Shown: piece after piece, positions 24,233 through 35,767 of the stretch | Numbering within the stretch: the first letter of the stretch is position 1 | How the letters are laid out: each line of letters opens with the position of its first letter | DNA from: Phoronis australis | Lineage: Eukaryota > Phoronida > Phoronidae | Reading direction: 5' to 3' | Length of the DNA stretch: 64,000 nucleotides | Assembly: GCA_002633005.1 (NCBI GenBank) | Contig: NMRA01000335.1 | Location: 428,274 to 492,273 of the forward strand | Position numbers and translations under genes: made by a program | The notes under the pieces: generated by a model | Databases searched by the model: none | Seen by the model: only the letters and a program-made list of their open reading frames with translations | What the model was told of the DNA's origin: nothing

Positions 24233-24735
24233 ATAGACCGGGATCCCAGAGCTTTTTTGGGCATGAAAAGGTAACCATTTTTTTTTGGGGTGCCACAGTG
24301 CTCTGTGGGTTTCCTGAGGCTTGGAAATGGCCGTCTGGCAGGTTCGCTCTGGTGGGTGTGGTGAGGGGAACCAAGAAAATGACCCTCAAGAATTGAGCTT
24401 GATCAACTTTTCTGGTAACCACTTCAAACTGCCTTGGATACCTAGTACGTAATCCACTGTATCAAAATTGGTCACTGCCGGACAATTTCAGTGGTGGGGA
24501 GTATCAGCCAGACGGTGAACATTGAGGTGAAAAAAATGAGCTGGATCAACCTAAGAGGCAACCAGTTGCAAAATAATCGCCATAAGCCCAGGTATCAAGA
24601 ATAAATACTGCCAGACAAATCTAGTGGTGGGTTATCCCCGCCAGACCCGCCCAAGTACCTGAGATGAGCTAGATCAACCCACCAAGTAACCGTTTGAAAA
24701 CATTTGCGTAATGTTGAGCAACGTTCTGCAGTCAA
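24233..24735 (-). repeat. Left arm of the foldback-like locus (three units)
   Basis: Read inward, the order is an end unit (24238-24418), then units at about 24419-24555 and 24556-24690, each ~135-180 bases and marked by a GGTAACC-type boundary and TTGAGCTAGATCAA-like core. A partial unit follows to ~24735. It matches the right arm inverted at roughly 85-90% by eye. Confidence 0.75.
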
Positions 24736-25031
24736 CAAAAGGTACTTTACAGACACTTTTAGCGGTAGGGCAGTAGCATGCAGACGCCTTTATCTCTCTA
24801 CTCAATTGCATATATTCTATTCAGGTCCCGGCGTAGCCAGCATTGAGCGGGGGGGGCGGTTCGAATTTCAAGGACGGTGGACCTTGGTATTTTGCTAACG
24901 TCGACTCTGTAGAGTTTCTGACAAGGCCTTTGACGTAGGGGAGTGGAAATCTGTATACACAACGATGACTCATGTTCATGAGTTGAGACGGAATTTGTAA
25001 TACCAGAAACGAGGATGCTGTTACTGTACGT

Positions 25032-25920
25032 ACTTCATATTTCCGCCTGAGTATGCAATGAGGCGTAATCACTCATTTAAGCATGCCTGATTTGAAACTT
25101 TGGCAGGAAATAATGCGAGAATGTTCACTTTTTGGACCACATTACATCATAATTTTTGTCCCGTTCTTTGTAAGCAACCGTCACAGTGCTGTGTGTGAAT
25201 CCTGGCGTGCGTTCAGTAGACACTAGGACCTACGCTAGGACCTAGCTAAAACCTAGTCAAAGTCACGTGTTCTCATTTAAAATGCACGGCAATATCTCAC
25301 GTAATCTCGTGAAGTCTTGCTTTTTAGCGAGGTCCTAGCGTTACTGAACGGGAGGCTGGTTAATCTCAAGATTAAGCGGAAGTGAGTGTTGCGTGAACTT
25401 GGAATACGCGAGGCAACTTGACAAGTTCAGTCAAATAATTACGTTCATGTTCATAAAAATTTGCACTGCACTAAATCGAGTTACATTTGAATAAAATAAT
25501 GCCAATTTTAACCAACCTTTTCAACTACGGGCGATCAGTTTCACCAAACAATAATCGATTTTGCCATTCACATATTCCTGCGGTTCAGCGACACAAGTTA
25601 CGGTAAATGAGAAAATGGTTGATCGTGAGACCAATAATTACAAAAATTCTTTTCACCGAAAAAATTTCACCCCGTTGCCTAAAAGAATATTCAATTCCAA
25701 GTTCACACAACACTCACTTCCGCTTAATCTTGAGATTAAGCAGGATTCCAAGTTCACACACAGCACTGTGACGGTTGCTTACAAAGAACGGGACACAAAT
25801 TATGATGTAATGTGGTCCAAAAAGTGAACATTCTCGCATTATTTCCTGCCAAAGTTTCAAATCAGGCATGCTTAAATGAGTGATTACGCCTCATTGCATA
25901 CTCAGGCGGAAATATGAAGT
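25032..25920. repeat. Near-perfect palindromic element with ~220-bp arms
   Basis: The left arm (25032-25405) and right arm (25694-25920) are inverted copies around a 288-bp spacer. Leaving out the 151-bp MITE in the left arm, they differ at only a few positions and one ~9-base indel, so they are young or homogenised. Each arm includes CTTAATCTCAAGATTAAG, itself nearly palindromic. Non-coding. Confidence 0.85.
25205..25355. mobile_element. 151-bp MITE, copy 2 (inverted, CTG target duplication)
   Basis: Reverse complement of the 16419-16569 element, same length, very high identity. CTG flanks it at 25202-25204 and 25356-25358. The opposite palindrome arm keeps the unoccupied site (AATCCTGCTTAATCTC on the reverse complement), so the insertion is directly demonstrated. 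Confidence 0.9.
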
Positions 25921-26632
25921 TTAGTCGGCGAATGACTTGACACAATTGTTTATCTGGTTGTAAACGTTCAAACGTGTACACCATGCATGTCAATCCACCA
26001 ATCCACAATCAAAGTGGACACTGGATGAACAACATATTTGCATATTTGACGAGCGCTTTCAATTCAAAATTTGAAAATGCCTGCAATTTATCATACTATG
26101 GTTGAAATTAAACCAAAAATAGCAGAATAACAGACCTCAAATTTTCTACTGTTTTGTTTCTTGGCCAAGTTTAAGGCATTCACACCGCACTACTTCTTGG
26201 AAGCTCTCTCGTTGCTACATACATAACATGAAGCTAACTTAGATATTAGGGCTAGACTTTTATGCTTAGGTATAGACATTCACTACATGACTCACTTATT
26301 ACCATTTGGTGTAGCCACCACGCGCGTGGTTTATGAATAACATAAAGCCTCCTCTTATCGTATGCACGATCCCGTCATCTACACAAACTGCAGCACTCGA
26401 CGAAGTTTGCCGAGCACGGCCCGATGACACGTGAAGCGCTTTGAATGAGAAGCAAATTCAAAATTATTGCTAACTTAGTTATCACTGTAGTTAGTAGCAC
26501 CAGTAGCTGCAACAATTTTGTTGTTATTGTCCATTCATATCCTATTTTTAACGAATATGTTGGGGCTGGACCTTTTCAGCGGGGGAGGGGTTCGATCGAA
26601 TCCCCCGAACCCCCCGCCCGGCTACGGGCCTG

Positions 26633-27901
26633 TACTATTAATGATATAAGTAAAAAGGTGAAGCATAAACTAGAGTCTTTATTTAATTCAACTGCAATCC
26701 AGTCAATATTTCTAAAAAGATTATACATAGTGGTTGGATACCCCTACCCCAACGTGGGTGCCCGGGGTGTCACCACGGTGACTGAGCACCATATACAGCA
26801 TAATACATTCGAACGTGTTTTATATTCAATGTTAAGACAAAAAACGAACAGTTTCATTGCCTGCTTATCCGTGTCGCGCAAGTGAAATAACTTGTCAATC
26901 TAACTAAACTGAAAAACTAGCAAGACTCTTTTATCTACGTTACAGCTTTGATAGTTTCCACGCAATCTAACACGACCATACGAACACAATACATGTATCA
27001 GGTGCCGCAGCCTTTTTGGAGAACACCGTGTCAAACATAAAAAATACGGACTGTTCCAAAGAGAGGTCAACAGCCGATCTATTGCTGTTCTTCCTCGTAC
27101 GTCGCACTGAGAACGCACTGTTTTCCAGCACTTCACGTAGTATTTATTGGGTCTGCGAATTTCAACGTTTGGTGAAACAATCACATCATTTTTTGGCCAA
27201 AGTACGATTAAAAAACGGACAATTGCCGTACAAGTAAAAAAATTCATTGTAAACTCAACGTTTTGTCTATTCAACAAGATACCAATTGTCCGTTTTCTAA
27301 TCGTAAAACAATATTCCCCATCTGGCGTAGTTTGGGCGGTTCAGGGCAAATAATACATCTAGCATAGTCGGGAAAATGTTGATATACATGTAGCCACTGA
27401 CGTCATTATTCTTGACGCATCTCTGTGGGCTTGGTTTATGAGAAAGATGGAGATTGCCTACAACTAATCACTGTATGAAATGAAGGTGAGCAAAAGACGG
27501 CATTTCGATTACTATTCCTTTCAGCAGTTGCATCAATTGACTCGTCCGAAAACAGAGGGACGCAGTTTAGACTGGTAAATAGGACAACGAAAAATCGAAC
27601 ACAATGTGCTATCCGTCTTGGAAGGGTTTTTAGATCTCGTTTTTAATAGTGAATATGTGGAGTATTCCGCTGTTTTGGAATGGCCTTGTGAGGTCGCTGC
27701 AACCTCGGGCGCGATGTCTCTGGTTTTCATGCCCTGACGTATCCTTGCGGACAAAAATTTCGCACCTTGTGTGGTGGCCTATGTCGTACGGACACAGTGG
27801 CTTTATTGAAAATCGAAGTGCCTGGTTACTGAATGTGATACTTATTCAGCGTGAATGGGCTTATAATCAACTTTGTTTCGAATCTTTATTTGTCTGATGA
27901 G
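26633..27901. other. Right part of the foldback core
   Basis: Holds one short hairpin: ACGATTA..GGACAATTG at 27204-27225 pairs with 27283-27304, 22-base arms with one mismatch. Open frames up to 125 codons (minus strand 26900-27277) overlap others and show no recognised domain. Confidence 0.4.
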
Positions 27902-28842
27902 GGCATCTTACTGTTGTGCCACTTGCGGTGATGCTGAACATCGGGCGATTGGTTTCAAACGGTTACCTGGCCGGGTGATCTAGCTCAACTGAGGTACTTG
28001 GGCGTGTCTGGCGGGGATAACCCACCACTAGATTTGTCTGGCAGTACTTACTCTTGATACCTGGGCTTATGGCGAATATTTTGCATGCGGTTACCTCTTG
28101 GGTTGATCTAGCTCAACTCAGATATTCGGGCGTGTCTGGCGGGGCTAACCCACCACTAGATTTATCTGGCAGTGTTTATTCGTGATACCTGGGCTTACGG
28201 TGAATATTTTGGAACTGGTTTTAAGGGGTTACCTCTTGGGTTGATCTAGCACAACTTTTAACCCTTTTTGATAATCGTCTGGCAAGGGCACCCCACCACT
28301 GAAATTGTCTGGCATCTAACTGTTGTGCCATGTACAGTGATGCTGAACATCATGCAATTGGTTTCAAACGGTTACTTGGTGGGTTGATCTAGCTCAACTC
28401 GGGTATTTGGACGTGTCTGGCGTGAGGCTAACCCACCACTAGATTTGTCTGGCAGTGTTCATTCGATACTTGGGCTCACGGTGAATATTTTTCAACTGGT
28501 TTCATGCGGTTACCTCTTGGATTGATCTAGCTCAATTTTTTACCTTGTTTATAACCGTCTGGCTGATACTCCCCACCACTGAAATTGCCTGGTATTGGCC
28601 AATTTTGATACAGTGGATTACGTAATAGGTATCTAAGGCAGTTTGAAGTGGTTACCAGAAAAGTTGATCTAGCTCAATTTTTGAGTGTCATTTTCTTGGC
28701 TCCCCTCAGTGACCACACCCACCAGAGCGAACCTGCCAGACGGTCATTTCCAACATCAGGATACCCACAGAGTACTGTGGCACCAAAGAAAATTGGTTAC
28801 CTTTTCGTGCCCAAAAAAAGCTCTGGGATCCCGATCTATGTT
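27902..28842 (+). repeat. Right arm of the foldback-like locus (six tandem units)
   Basis: Units of about 130-145 bases start with GGTTACCT or a close variant at about 27960, 28089, 28227, 28370, 28508 and 28652. Each carries GTTGATCTAGCTCAA, whose TTGATCTAGCTCAA is nearly self-complementary. Two unit types recur: one with CCCACCACTAGATTTGTCTG, one with CCCCACCACTGAAATTG. The order is A, A, B, A, B, end unit. Confidence 0.8.
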
Positions 28843-29793
28843 GTCAATAGACTTTTTCATGAAAGCGTGTCGCGAATAACGTCTGATTAGACTATTTTGG
28901 AGCGCCCGGAGGCCAATATATATGAGCGTTTGAAAGTTTTCATTAACTGCTGATCAGAATATTTTGTGATTAATGTTTCGAATGAAAAAACGAAGCGATA
29001 ATTTTGTCATTGCCTCTGTCACTGACAGGTTTTCATTCTCGCCTCACGAGGGACCTGCTAAGAAACGTAAACGGAAGTTATTGTAAAATCCGGAAGGTGC
29101 GTCGCCCGAGCATGCGCACTTCAACTGCATGCTAATGGTTGTCACGACAAGAAAGTTTCCGGATCATAGTCTAGATTGAAGGCGTTAAGTGAACTAGCTA
29201 TCAATATGACCGCTAGCTAGTAAGAGTCGGTTAGCCTCGTCCAGTCCCTAGCTTCTTGCAGGGCCCAAAATATAGTCAAGGTCCTGACTGTATTGACTTT
29301 CTTATTTGTAAAACAACGGTTTGAGCTAACTAGCGTGATTGGTGTCGCATCAGTGCTACGCATTTTCTACGGGCCAACGATCGACTAGCGCAAAATACGT
29401 GCACAGTCAGATTATAAGTATGTTGCTGTTATCCAACGGGCATCAACATGGAATTTAAAGTAAAAGACAGTTTATTGTGATGAGAGCACCACTCTTTGCT
29501 CAAGTTTTGTTATTCGACGTCATCGACCAATCGTGAGCCAGAATAGCCGCCTAGTCTCTGCTAGGCATTACCGTGAAGTCGTGGGTTAAAGCCCTGGGTG
29601 TTTAAATTGGGAAACCCTGGGGACAGGGGGATTGGACGATTACCCAAACAGTGAGCGCTTAAACCCGACGAAAACTGACAAAAAGTCAGGGATGAACGAT
29701 TACCCTGACATGGCCGTTAACCCGCGAGTTAACGGTAGTATATAAATCCGCGCTTAGCCATAGGTCCGCTCAAATGAAGTATATTAGGAGTCA
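28843..29793. other. Unassigned DNA between two elements
   Basis: A small hairpin CCGTTAAC..GTTAACGG lies at 29714-29735, inside a degenerate two-fold repeat of GATTACCC..TTAAACCCG / GATTACCC..TTAACCCGC (about 29637-29725). Nothing else recognised. Confidence 0.4.
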
Positions 29794-30362
29794 CTCTCTG
29801 GTTCCCTGCGTGTCGCTAGGTGGTAGAGAGAACACAGGTATCATTTAATTTTCCTCGGGAAATTTTGTTACACCGGCGTTTCTGATTGGCTGGTCGAATT
29901 CTCAATGGCTAGCGCTTTACGCAAACAAACTGGCATGACTAATGCAGGAAGTGTAAATGTGGTCTGTTGGACAGACAAATGGGTGCTTGGTTCATGTTCA
30001 AGAAATGTGAATCTCAGAAAATTGTGGTTGCGCCTTTCCGGGGTGCATATGTCTACTGTCGCTGACTTTTGTTTACGTTGCTGCCCTGTATTCACCCGGC
30101 ATGAATAACACACCGGTTAAATCGGCCAGATGTGGGTTTATTGTACATCCATGTGCTTCAAACACGCGGCTATTAAACTTCACTGCAGAAACGAAATAGT
30201 TGCTGTTACGCCACCTGCATGACAAGGTTAAAATCATTCATAGTTCGCCATTTTATTAATTCTTTGTTATAAAGCTAACCAATGACTGCCGAGGTTATAT
30301 CAACCCGAGTGATAAAGCGCGTGCCATACCTGCATGTTATCTACGCGCAGGGAACCAGCGAG
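29794..30362. mobile_element. Non-autonomous inverted-repeat element, 569 bp, copy 1
   Basis: Left end CTCTCTGGTTCCCTGCGTG; the right end is its inverse (CGCAGGGAACCAGCGAG). Interior landmarks shared with the inverted copy at 42043-42641 include GCGCTTTACGCAAACAAACT, TTGAAGCACA or its equivalents, and TAACACACCGGTTAAATCGG. No target duplication is clear here. The 67- to 81-codon frames inside are not conserved in the other copy. Confidence 0.8.
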
Positions 30363-30383
30363 TGGAAGTATTTTGTTTTCAAG

Positions 30384-33240
30384 GTGATATATATTTCTTG
30401 AAGAATACACAGAACATATAAAGAAATAATGACAAACCCAGAAATCGCGAAGCATTATATCTGGGTTGTAGACAATTCATAGATGAAAGTAATATACATA
30501 GAGGTATATACATGTAAGTAGTATTATAAGTATTCCAATATTTAGACATGCTATTAAGAACATGTAAAAACAAAAACATGTACAGATACATGTATGGCGG
30601 AATCTTAAACAACAAGATTTATAAGCGATACATAAAAATTTTCTAATGTTGCTTAAGAGAAATTCATTGAAAACAAGGTCAAAGTTATGACTACTATTCA
30701 ATAACAATGTAACTTTAGTGGGGAAATTATTACAAGAATTGAGAGCTTTTACAATTAATTGGTTTTCATTGAGTGCACGAAGGAGTGAGTCTCTCAGATA
30801 TTCGATGAGAGGACATTTGAAGAAAACATGAGGATAAGATTGATGGTCACCGCATTTACAGTTTGGAGAGACATTACTAAAGTTGTACCTAAACTTGTCG
30901 GAGTTGAGGAAAAGACCGCATCTTGATCTGTACAATGCTATTTCGTTTTCGCGGGGAAGGAAGAATTGAGTCAGGGCTCTTGAGTTATCAAAGTTATGAA
31001 AAACAATTTTAAAATTATTTTCATACTCATAAAAGAGTTGCATTTCTTAACAGAGACTGGAAGAGAATTCCAGTTGTCGATGCACATCATAACTGCAGAT
31101 CTTCTGAATGCCTGACTGAACGACGGAGGAATTGCGTATGGGATGGAGGATCTCAAACCACTACGATGGCCTTGTCTAGTGTATAGATCAAATATTTTCT
31201 GGCAGAGGCGTTGTTGACATTGTTTATTACTTAGAAAGTAAATGTGGTCATGTGAAGGTTGCGCCGAGTAGACTGTTTGAGCCACTTGAGACTATTCCAA
31301 ACCTTAATACTATTGGATCCCCTGTAAGCTCCAGTTAAATATATGAGTAAGGCAGCCGTAATTTCTTCAAATGCTGGAGTGCACCAGTATTGGCAGACTG
31401 ATATATAATTTCACAATAATCGACATGTGGAAGTATAAAGGATTTGAACAGAACTTCTAAATGTGTAGAATTCAGATGACGAGAGACAAGCTTAAGTGGG
31501 TTAATTAGTTCCTGAGTTTTTTGTACGAGCTCCCGAACGTGACGTGTGAATGAGAGTTTTTCATCTAACAGTATACCAAGATGTCTGTGCGACTGTTTTC
31601 TACGAATGATTTAATCATTAAGTTTAAGGTCATGGGACGGGTCAACAAGGAAGAGACCATTAATAGATTTGGAGAAGGTGAGGTCATCGCTTTTTCTGGT
31701 TTAAAATTCATTCTCCATTCGTGTGACCAATAGCTGAGTTTATTGAAGTCGTGTTGAAGCTGCAAAGAACTTTCAGGGCTGCCATCTGCGATGGGGTAAA
31801 AAGGCGCCGTGTCATCTGCATAAATGTATGTGCTACATGACAGATTATCAGGAAGGTCATTAATATAAACCAAGAAGAGAAGAGGGCCCAATACGCTACC
31901 CTGCGGTACACCTGCGTTTACAAATCCAGAAGGGGATAAAGTTGAAAATACGCCGACGACACGAACACTATATGTACGATCGGAGAGATATGAGGTGATC
32001 ATGTTGAAAAGATTCCCAGTAATGCCATAGGATCGAAGTTTGTGGAGTAAAAGGTCGTGAGGGACACAGTCGAAAGCAGAGGCTATATCTAGAAAAATAG
32101 ACCTGGCACTCTCGCCCTACTTAAAATGTAAATGAATCTCGATCTCATGTACTATTTCAACAAGTTGTGCCACGGTGCTGTTCCCACGCAAAAGAAAACA
32201 AATTGACGATGATAGATCAAGTTGTTTTGTTTGAGAAATGTAAGAATACTTTGAGCAATGATCTTCTCGAAGATTTTGGATAGGGTGTTAAGTAAAGTTA
32301 TTGGGCGATAATTTGAAATTTCAGTTTTGGAGTGTTTTGTGTATAGGGACCATAATTCCATGTTTCCGAGAAGACAGATATATACCTAGCTGAAGAATTG
32401 TTAAATAGGTTGGTTAAGGGCATGGTAATTTCGTTGGCAATCATTTTGATCATCTTGTTGGTGATAACAGCTGTGCCATCATAGATCTTATTGGGGTCAA
32501 TGTCACTGACACTTCCGGATACTTAATTTCATTATCCGGGATATCAGACAGCTGACTGAGACAACGTTCACGAAGTTACCTACTTCAGTCGCTGTAGTGT
32601 GGCTTTTGTTCGTGAAAATTTTGAGAAACACTGGCAGGTCACGCTTGTCACTGCTACTTGAGGCTAGGTTACCATTGTAGTTGATGACTGGATAAGAGGA
32701 TTGTTGTTGACTGCCGCATATTTTATTGATGATGTTCCAGTATTTTTTGGAGTTCTTGCTTACACTGTTAATTTGAGAAAAAGCTTGTGGCGGTGATCAG
32801 CTTTGGCTTGATTTACTAACGTCTCTGCCAGGCGTGACTGCTCCTTGTATCTGTTAGGGATTACAGCGTTGTTAGATCTTCTGAAAGAGCTGTAAAATCT
32901 GTTTCTAGTGCGGAATGCCCGTTTAGGCCTAATATTATTGTTGGACCACAGTTGGCTGTTGTGTTTAATTCTTTTCAGTTGATGAGATGTTGTTTTTTGA
33001 AATTTCATAGAGAGTATTAGGGAAGAGTGAAACAGTGTCATCAATGTGGCTAGTGTCCAATATGGAATCCCTGTCAGTGGAGGTGATCCTGACGTAATTT
33101 ATCGGTGTCGACTTGATCGTATTTCCAAATCGTTCGTGTTGTGTGGTGTGTTGTTCTTTAACCGGTTTTTTTTTGGTATTAGAGTGGTTTCGATTGTGTG
33201 GTGATAAGAATTCCCAACAGGAGGCAGTAAAGAACATGAT
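30384..33240 (-). mobile_element. Decayed non-LTR retrotransposon (LINE), minus strand
   Basis: A ~2.9-kb element read from 33240 down to 30384. In coding order the pieces are: an endonuclease/RT linker region (33237-32760, including RPKRAFRTRNRFYSSF); RT start with SNYRPITLLNTLSKIFEKI (about 32330-32270); RT core (32002-31565); a thumb/C-terminal part with NWNSLPVSVKKC (31285-30971); and a C-terminal zinc-knuckle-like CKCGD..HVFFKCPLI (within 31043-30477). The 3'UTR ends at 30384 in GTGATATATAT (plus strand). A second copy of that 3' end is at 63750-64000. Clade is uncertain; the layout is Jockey/CR1-like. Confidence 0.88.
31565..32361 (-). pseudogene. LINE reverse transcriptase, broken
   Basis: The RT copies element RNA into DNA at the insertion site. 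The piece 32361-32152 has ISNYRPITLLNTLSKIFEKI, the family's first RT block. The piece 32002-31565 has AGVPQGSVLGPLLFLVYIND and the catalytic box IYADD (YADD codons about 31822-31811), then the WRMNFKPEKA block. Between them the frame changes around DLSSSICFLL..AFDCVPHDLLLHKL, and a further shift follows WRMNFKPEKA, so no full-length enzyme can be made. The following minus-strand sequence still shows HLGILLDEKLSFTRHV and HVDYCEIIYQ in shifted frames. Confidence 0.88.
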
Positions 33241-33455
33241 TCAATGATACTCAAATTGTTTGTTATGCAGAGATCAATACATGAATGAGAAACGAGTGGA
33301 AGTCATTGAACACTTGAGCTTTTCAAAACACTACATCTGCGCAATAACATGATGGAGAGAACTGCAATGCCTTGACTTTGTCTACAGTTTATATTTTACT
33401 AATATTAAAAAAACGTCAGAACCCGGACGACACAAAATACTTTCGTTTGTTGGTG
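33241..33455. other. Sequence upstream of the LINE remains
   Basis: May contain the lost 5' part of the element, but no further endonuclease motif was recognised. Confidence 0.3.
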
Positions 33456-33533
33456 ACGTGCTCGGAGATGCAGTGATAACGTACTGGCTTACGAAGAGTT
33501 AGATCCCCGGATTGAATCGCGGTGAGATCTCCA
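33456..33533 (+). repeat. tRNA-like SINE head, degenerate
   Basis: GAGATGCAGTGATAACG resembles an A box. The phrase CTGGCTTACGAAG and then GATCCCCGGATTGAATC (B-box-like) follow at tRNA spacing. It resembles the minus-strand sequence at 5631-5700. Mismatches rule out a functional tRNA. Confidence 0.4.
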
Positions 33534-35654
33534 GTACTTAACAAAAGGTTTTATCGCTTGAAAAAGGGATTAAATCAGCTTTACCATAGCAGCGGTCAGT
33601 ATGCAGGTATGTCGAGTCAGTAGGCCTATGAAGACTCCGAACTAATGACCGCTGGTAAGTTTATAAGTTCATGGTCTATTCGAATCACAAATTGATATTA
33701 ATGTTCATAAATAATGAATGGCGCTGTTATTTCTTACGAAAAGTAACTGTTGATATTCCGATGTATGCAAATGTTTTTACTGTTAATTCTTAATGGATGA
33801 TTATTTTGGGTCTTACTTTAATAAACAATGGCTTACACTGTTGTTTCTTTGCAGATGATGGTTGTTATTTAGCAATAAATATTAGTTGTCAGCTGCTATT
33901 GCTATCCCTCATCAGAGTAAATTATAATCGGGTATGAAACGCCATGATACAAGAGAATGTTTGCTGGTAATTATTTGTCGTCAGTGATGATTCCAGCATC
34001 CAAAAAGTGCAGCCTCTCAGATTATGCTGTAGCAGACTGACACAAATTACTTAAGGCTTCATTTCGTCCCATTAAGCAGACTAAAATCGAAAATCGAACT
34101 AGGCTTTTAACTTTCATAAAATTTTCCTCATAACATTCCTTGCCGTGATGGGATTCTATTTCCGCTGCCAACTCGAGTCATAGGCAATGCGGACATGCCT
34201 CATTTTCGAATTCGCTATTTTGAGTTTGACCACCACCAATTCATTCTGATACGTTTTCTTGAGTCGCTGATGGCTCGATATTTTGTTGGTAAAGGAAACA
34301 GAACCTATCATCGTCCAATTTCGTTTTCGTTTTCAGTTATCTAAACAGGGAGAAATGCAGTATTAACAAGAGATGCAACTGCATGGTTTGTCGATTTATA
34401 TGTTGTTGCAGCCACTGCCCCACGTCATTACAGCACGCGCAGTGTATAATCATTAGTCACAGCTGGTCACAAGTTGCTGAGAGTGGACGCAAGCAGTGAC
34501 CGACAGCGTTCAGTCGTCCTCAGATGACAGCCTCTATAGGGGAGCAGGTGGAGGACGCAGTGGTTGTTTTTAACCAGTATTCAGTTAATTGCTCTAGCAT
34601 CGTAAACTTTACAATGACAGTAATATAACTGTCAGATTAATAACAATGATTTTGAATTTAAGTAGCCTAGACCGCTGGAATGACTTTTGATTAAACGGAT
34701 CCCATAACTCAAATTAACCCAATTGTGAGACGAGGTCTTTGGAGTGTAACTAACATATACCTTATGTGATTCGAATTACGTGTCAAAAAATAGTTGCCGC
34801 GACAGTTAATCAGAGAGAAATGGTAAGTACGTTTGCGGAGGAGCGAAGTTAGAGAGAAAACTATTGAAAAATAACAACCTCGAGAATGATCGATTCTGAG
34901 GCGAATCAAAACGTGACTAACGATTTATCTAAACTTGTCCCGACTGCCAGTCAAACAGTAATGATACAACATTTCAAGTGCACACTAATGCTGCTTTAGT
35001 AAATTTAATGTCCGCTGTTGCTAACGAATTTCATAGCCTACAGGACGCGTTGCGCAAACGCAAGACGCTCGCGAAGCACATCTGCGCATATGGAACAGAA
35101 ACAATGAATAACCTCCCATAATGCAACGTTTCAACCTCAGTGACCAATCTCTTCAGTTGCCGCCGTTTTTCTAATGTACGCGAGTAAAGTCCCGAGTGTA
35201 CTGGCAAAACATTCGACGTCTTCTATCTCCTCAACAATCTTGACGCGAGTTTCTTGAGTCTACGGATGCGCTCCACTTTCCTGCCTGCCGCCCACGATAC
35301 TTCGCAACTCCCCTATGTGTGAGAGTGGCGCTGCAAATGTCATGACACCAGCGGCGAATTTCTGTTGTGGACGTCACTGCGCATGCCCCTTTTAACAGTC
35401 TGGTGAACAATCATGACTTGAACATTTCCACAAGGTAAAATAATGTCACTCATGCCAACCACTTTTCCCTGCTGTCTCGGAATACAGTTGAGTCGATACA
35501 CGTGATGGGTTCCACTTGGATTTCAGCTGTGTCGTTACTTTCTCGCTAAGTGATGTAGAGTATTTATAAAACGTCCTGTGTTCGTGTTAATTCTGTTTTA
35601 TACCACAATATTAGCCTCAAATGGCCAATACAACCGTGTAATAACCCATATATA
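33534..35654. other. Unassigned intergenic DNA
   Basis: No gene, simple repeat or transposon protein recognised. Confidence 0.4.
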
Positions 35655-35676
35655 GTTATCTCACTAGTGAGATAAC
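35655..35676. repeat. Perfect 22-bp palindrome
   Basis: GTTATCTCACT at 35655-35665 is followed immediately by its exact reverse complement. It lies ten bases from the tRNA-like sequence on its right. Confidence 0.85.
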
Positions 35677-35683
35677 ATTTTGG

Positions 35684-35767
35684 CGGGAAACCGAGGCCGG
35701 GTTCGAACCCAGGCCGCAAGAGTTTCGGTCGTCGACTTTACTATTGCACCAGTCAGCGGCTGACGTC
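35684..35767 (-). repeat. tRNA-derived sequence (SINE head or tRNA pseudogene)
   Basis: On the minus strand, GCTGACTGGTGCAATAGT carries an A-box-like TGGTGCAATAG (plus 35741-35751). GGGTTCGAACCC (plus 35699-35710) is an almost ideal B box, and the boxes are about 30 bases apart as in tRNAs. CCTGGGTTCGAACCCGG forms a T-arm. The acceptor and anticodon arms do not pair convincingly, so this is more likely SINE-derived than a tRNA gene. Confidence 0.6.

Larger units (their letters stand above)
24822..26632. mobile_element. Possible element inside the core (ends CAGG..CCCG..TAGCC)
   Basis: The left end CAGGTCCCGGCGTAGCCAG and the reverse complement of the right end, CAGGCCCGTAGCCGGG, are similar. 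Both run into G-rich sequence followed by GGTTCG or GGGTTCGG. The interior has no recognised protein and contains the palindrome at 25032-25920. No clear target duplication is seen (flanks TTCTATT and TACTATT). Tentative. Confidence 0.35.
24233..28842. mobile_element. 4.6-kb foldback-like locus with tandem-repeat arms
   Basis: Two inverted arms bound a ~3.2-kb core. The outer ends are CGGGATCCCAGAGC on the left and its inverse on the right. The left arm (24233-24735) holds three repeat units; the right arm (27902-28842) holds six, plus a partial one, of the same family in the opposite direction. Long inverted arms made of tandem units resemble Foldback elements such as Drosophila FB. No transposase was recognised in the core and no target duplication could be defined, so a segmental inverted duplication remains possible. 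Confidence 0.6.
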
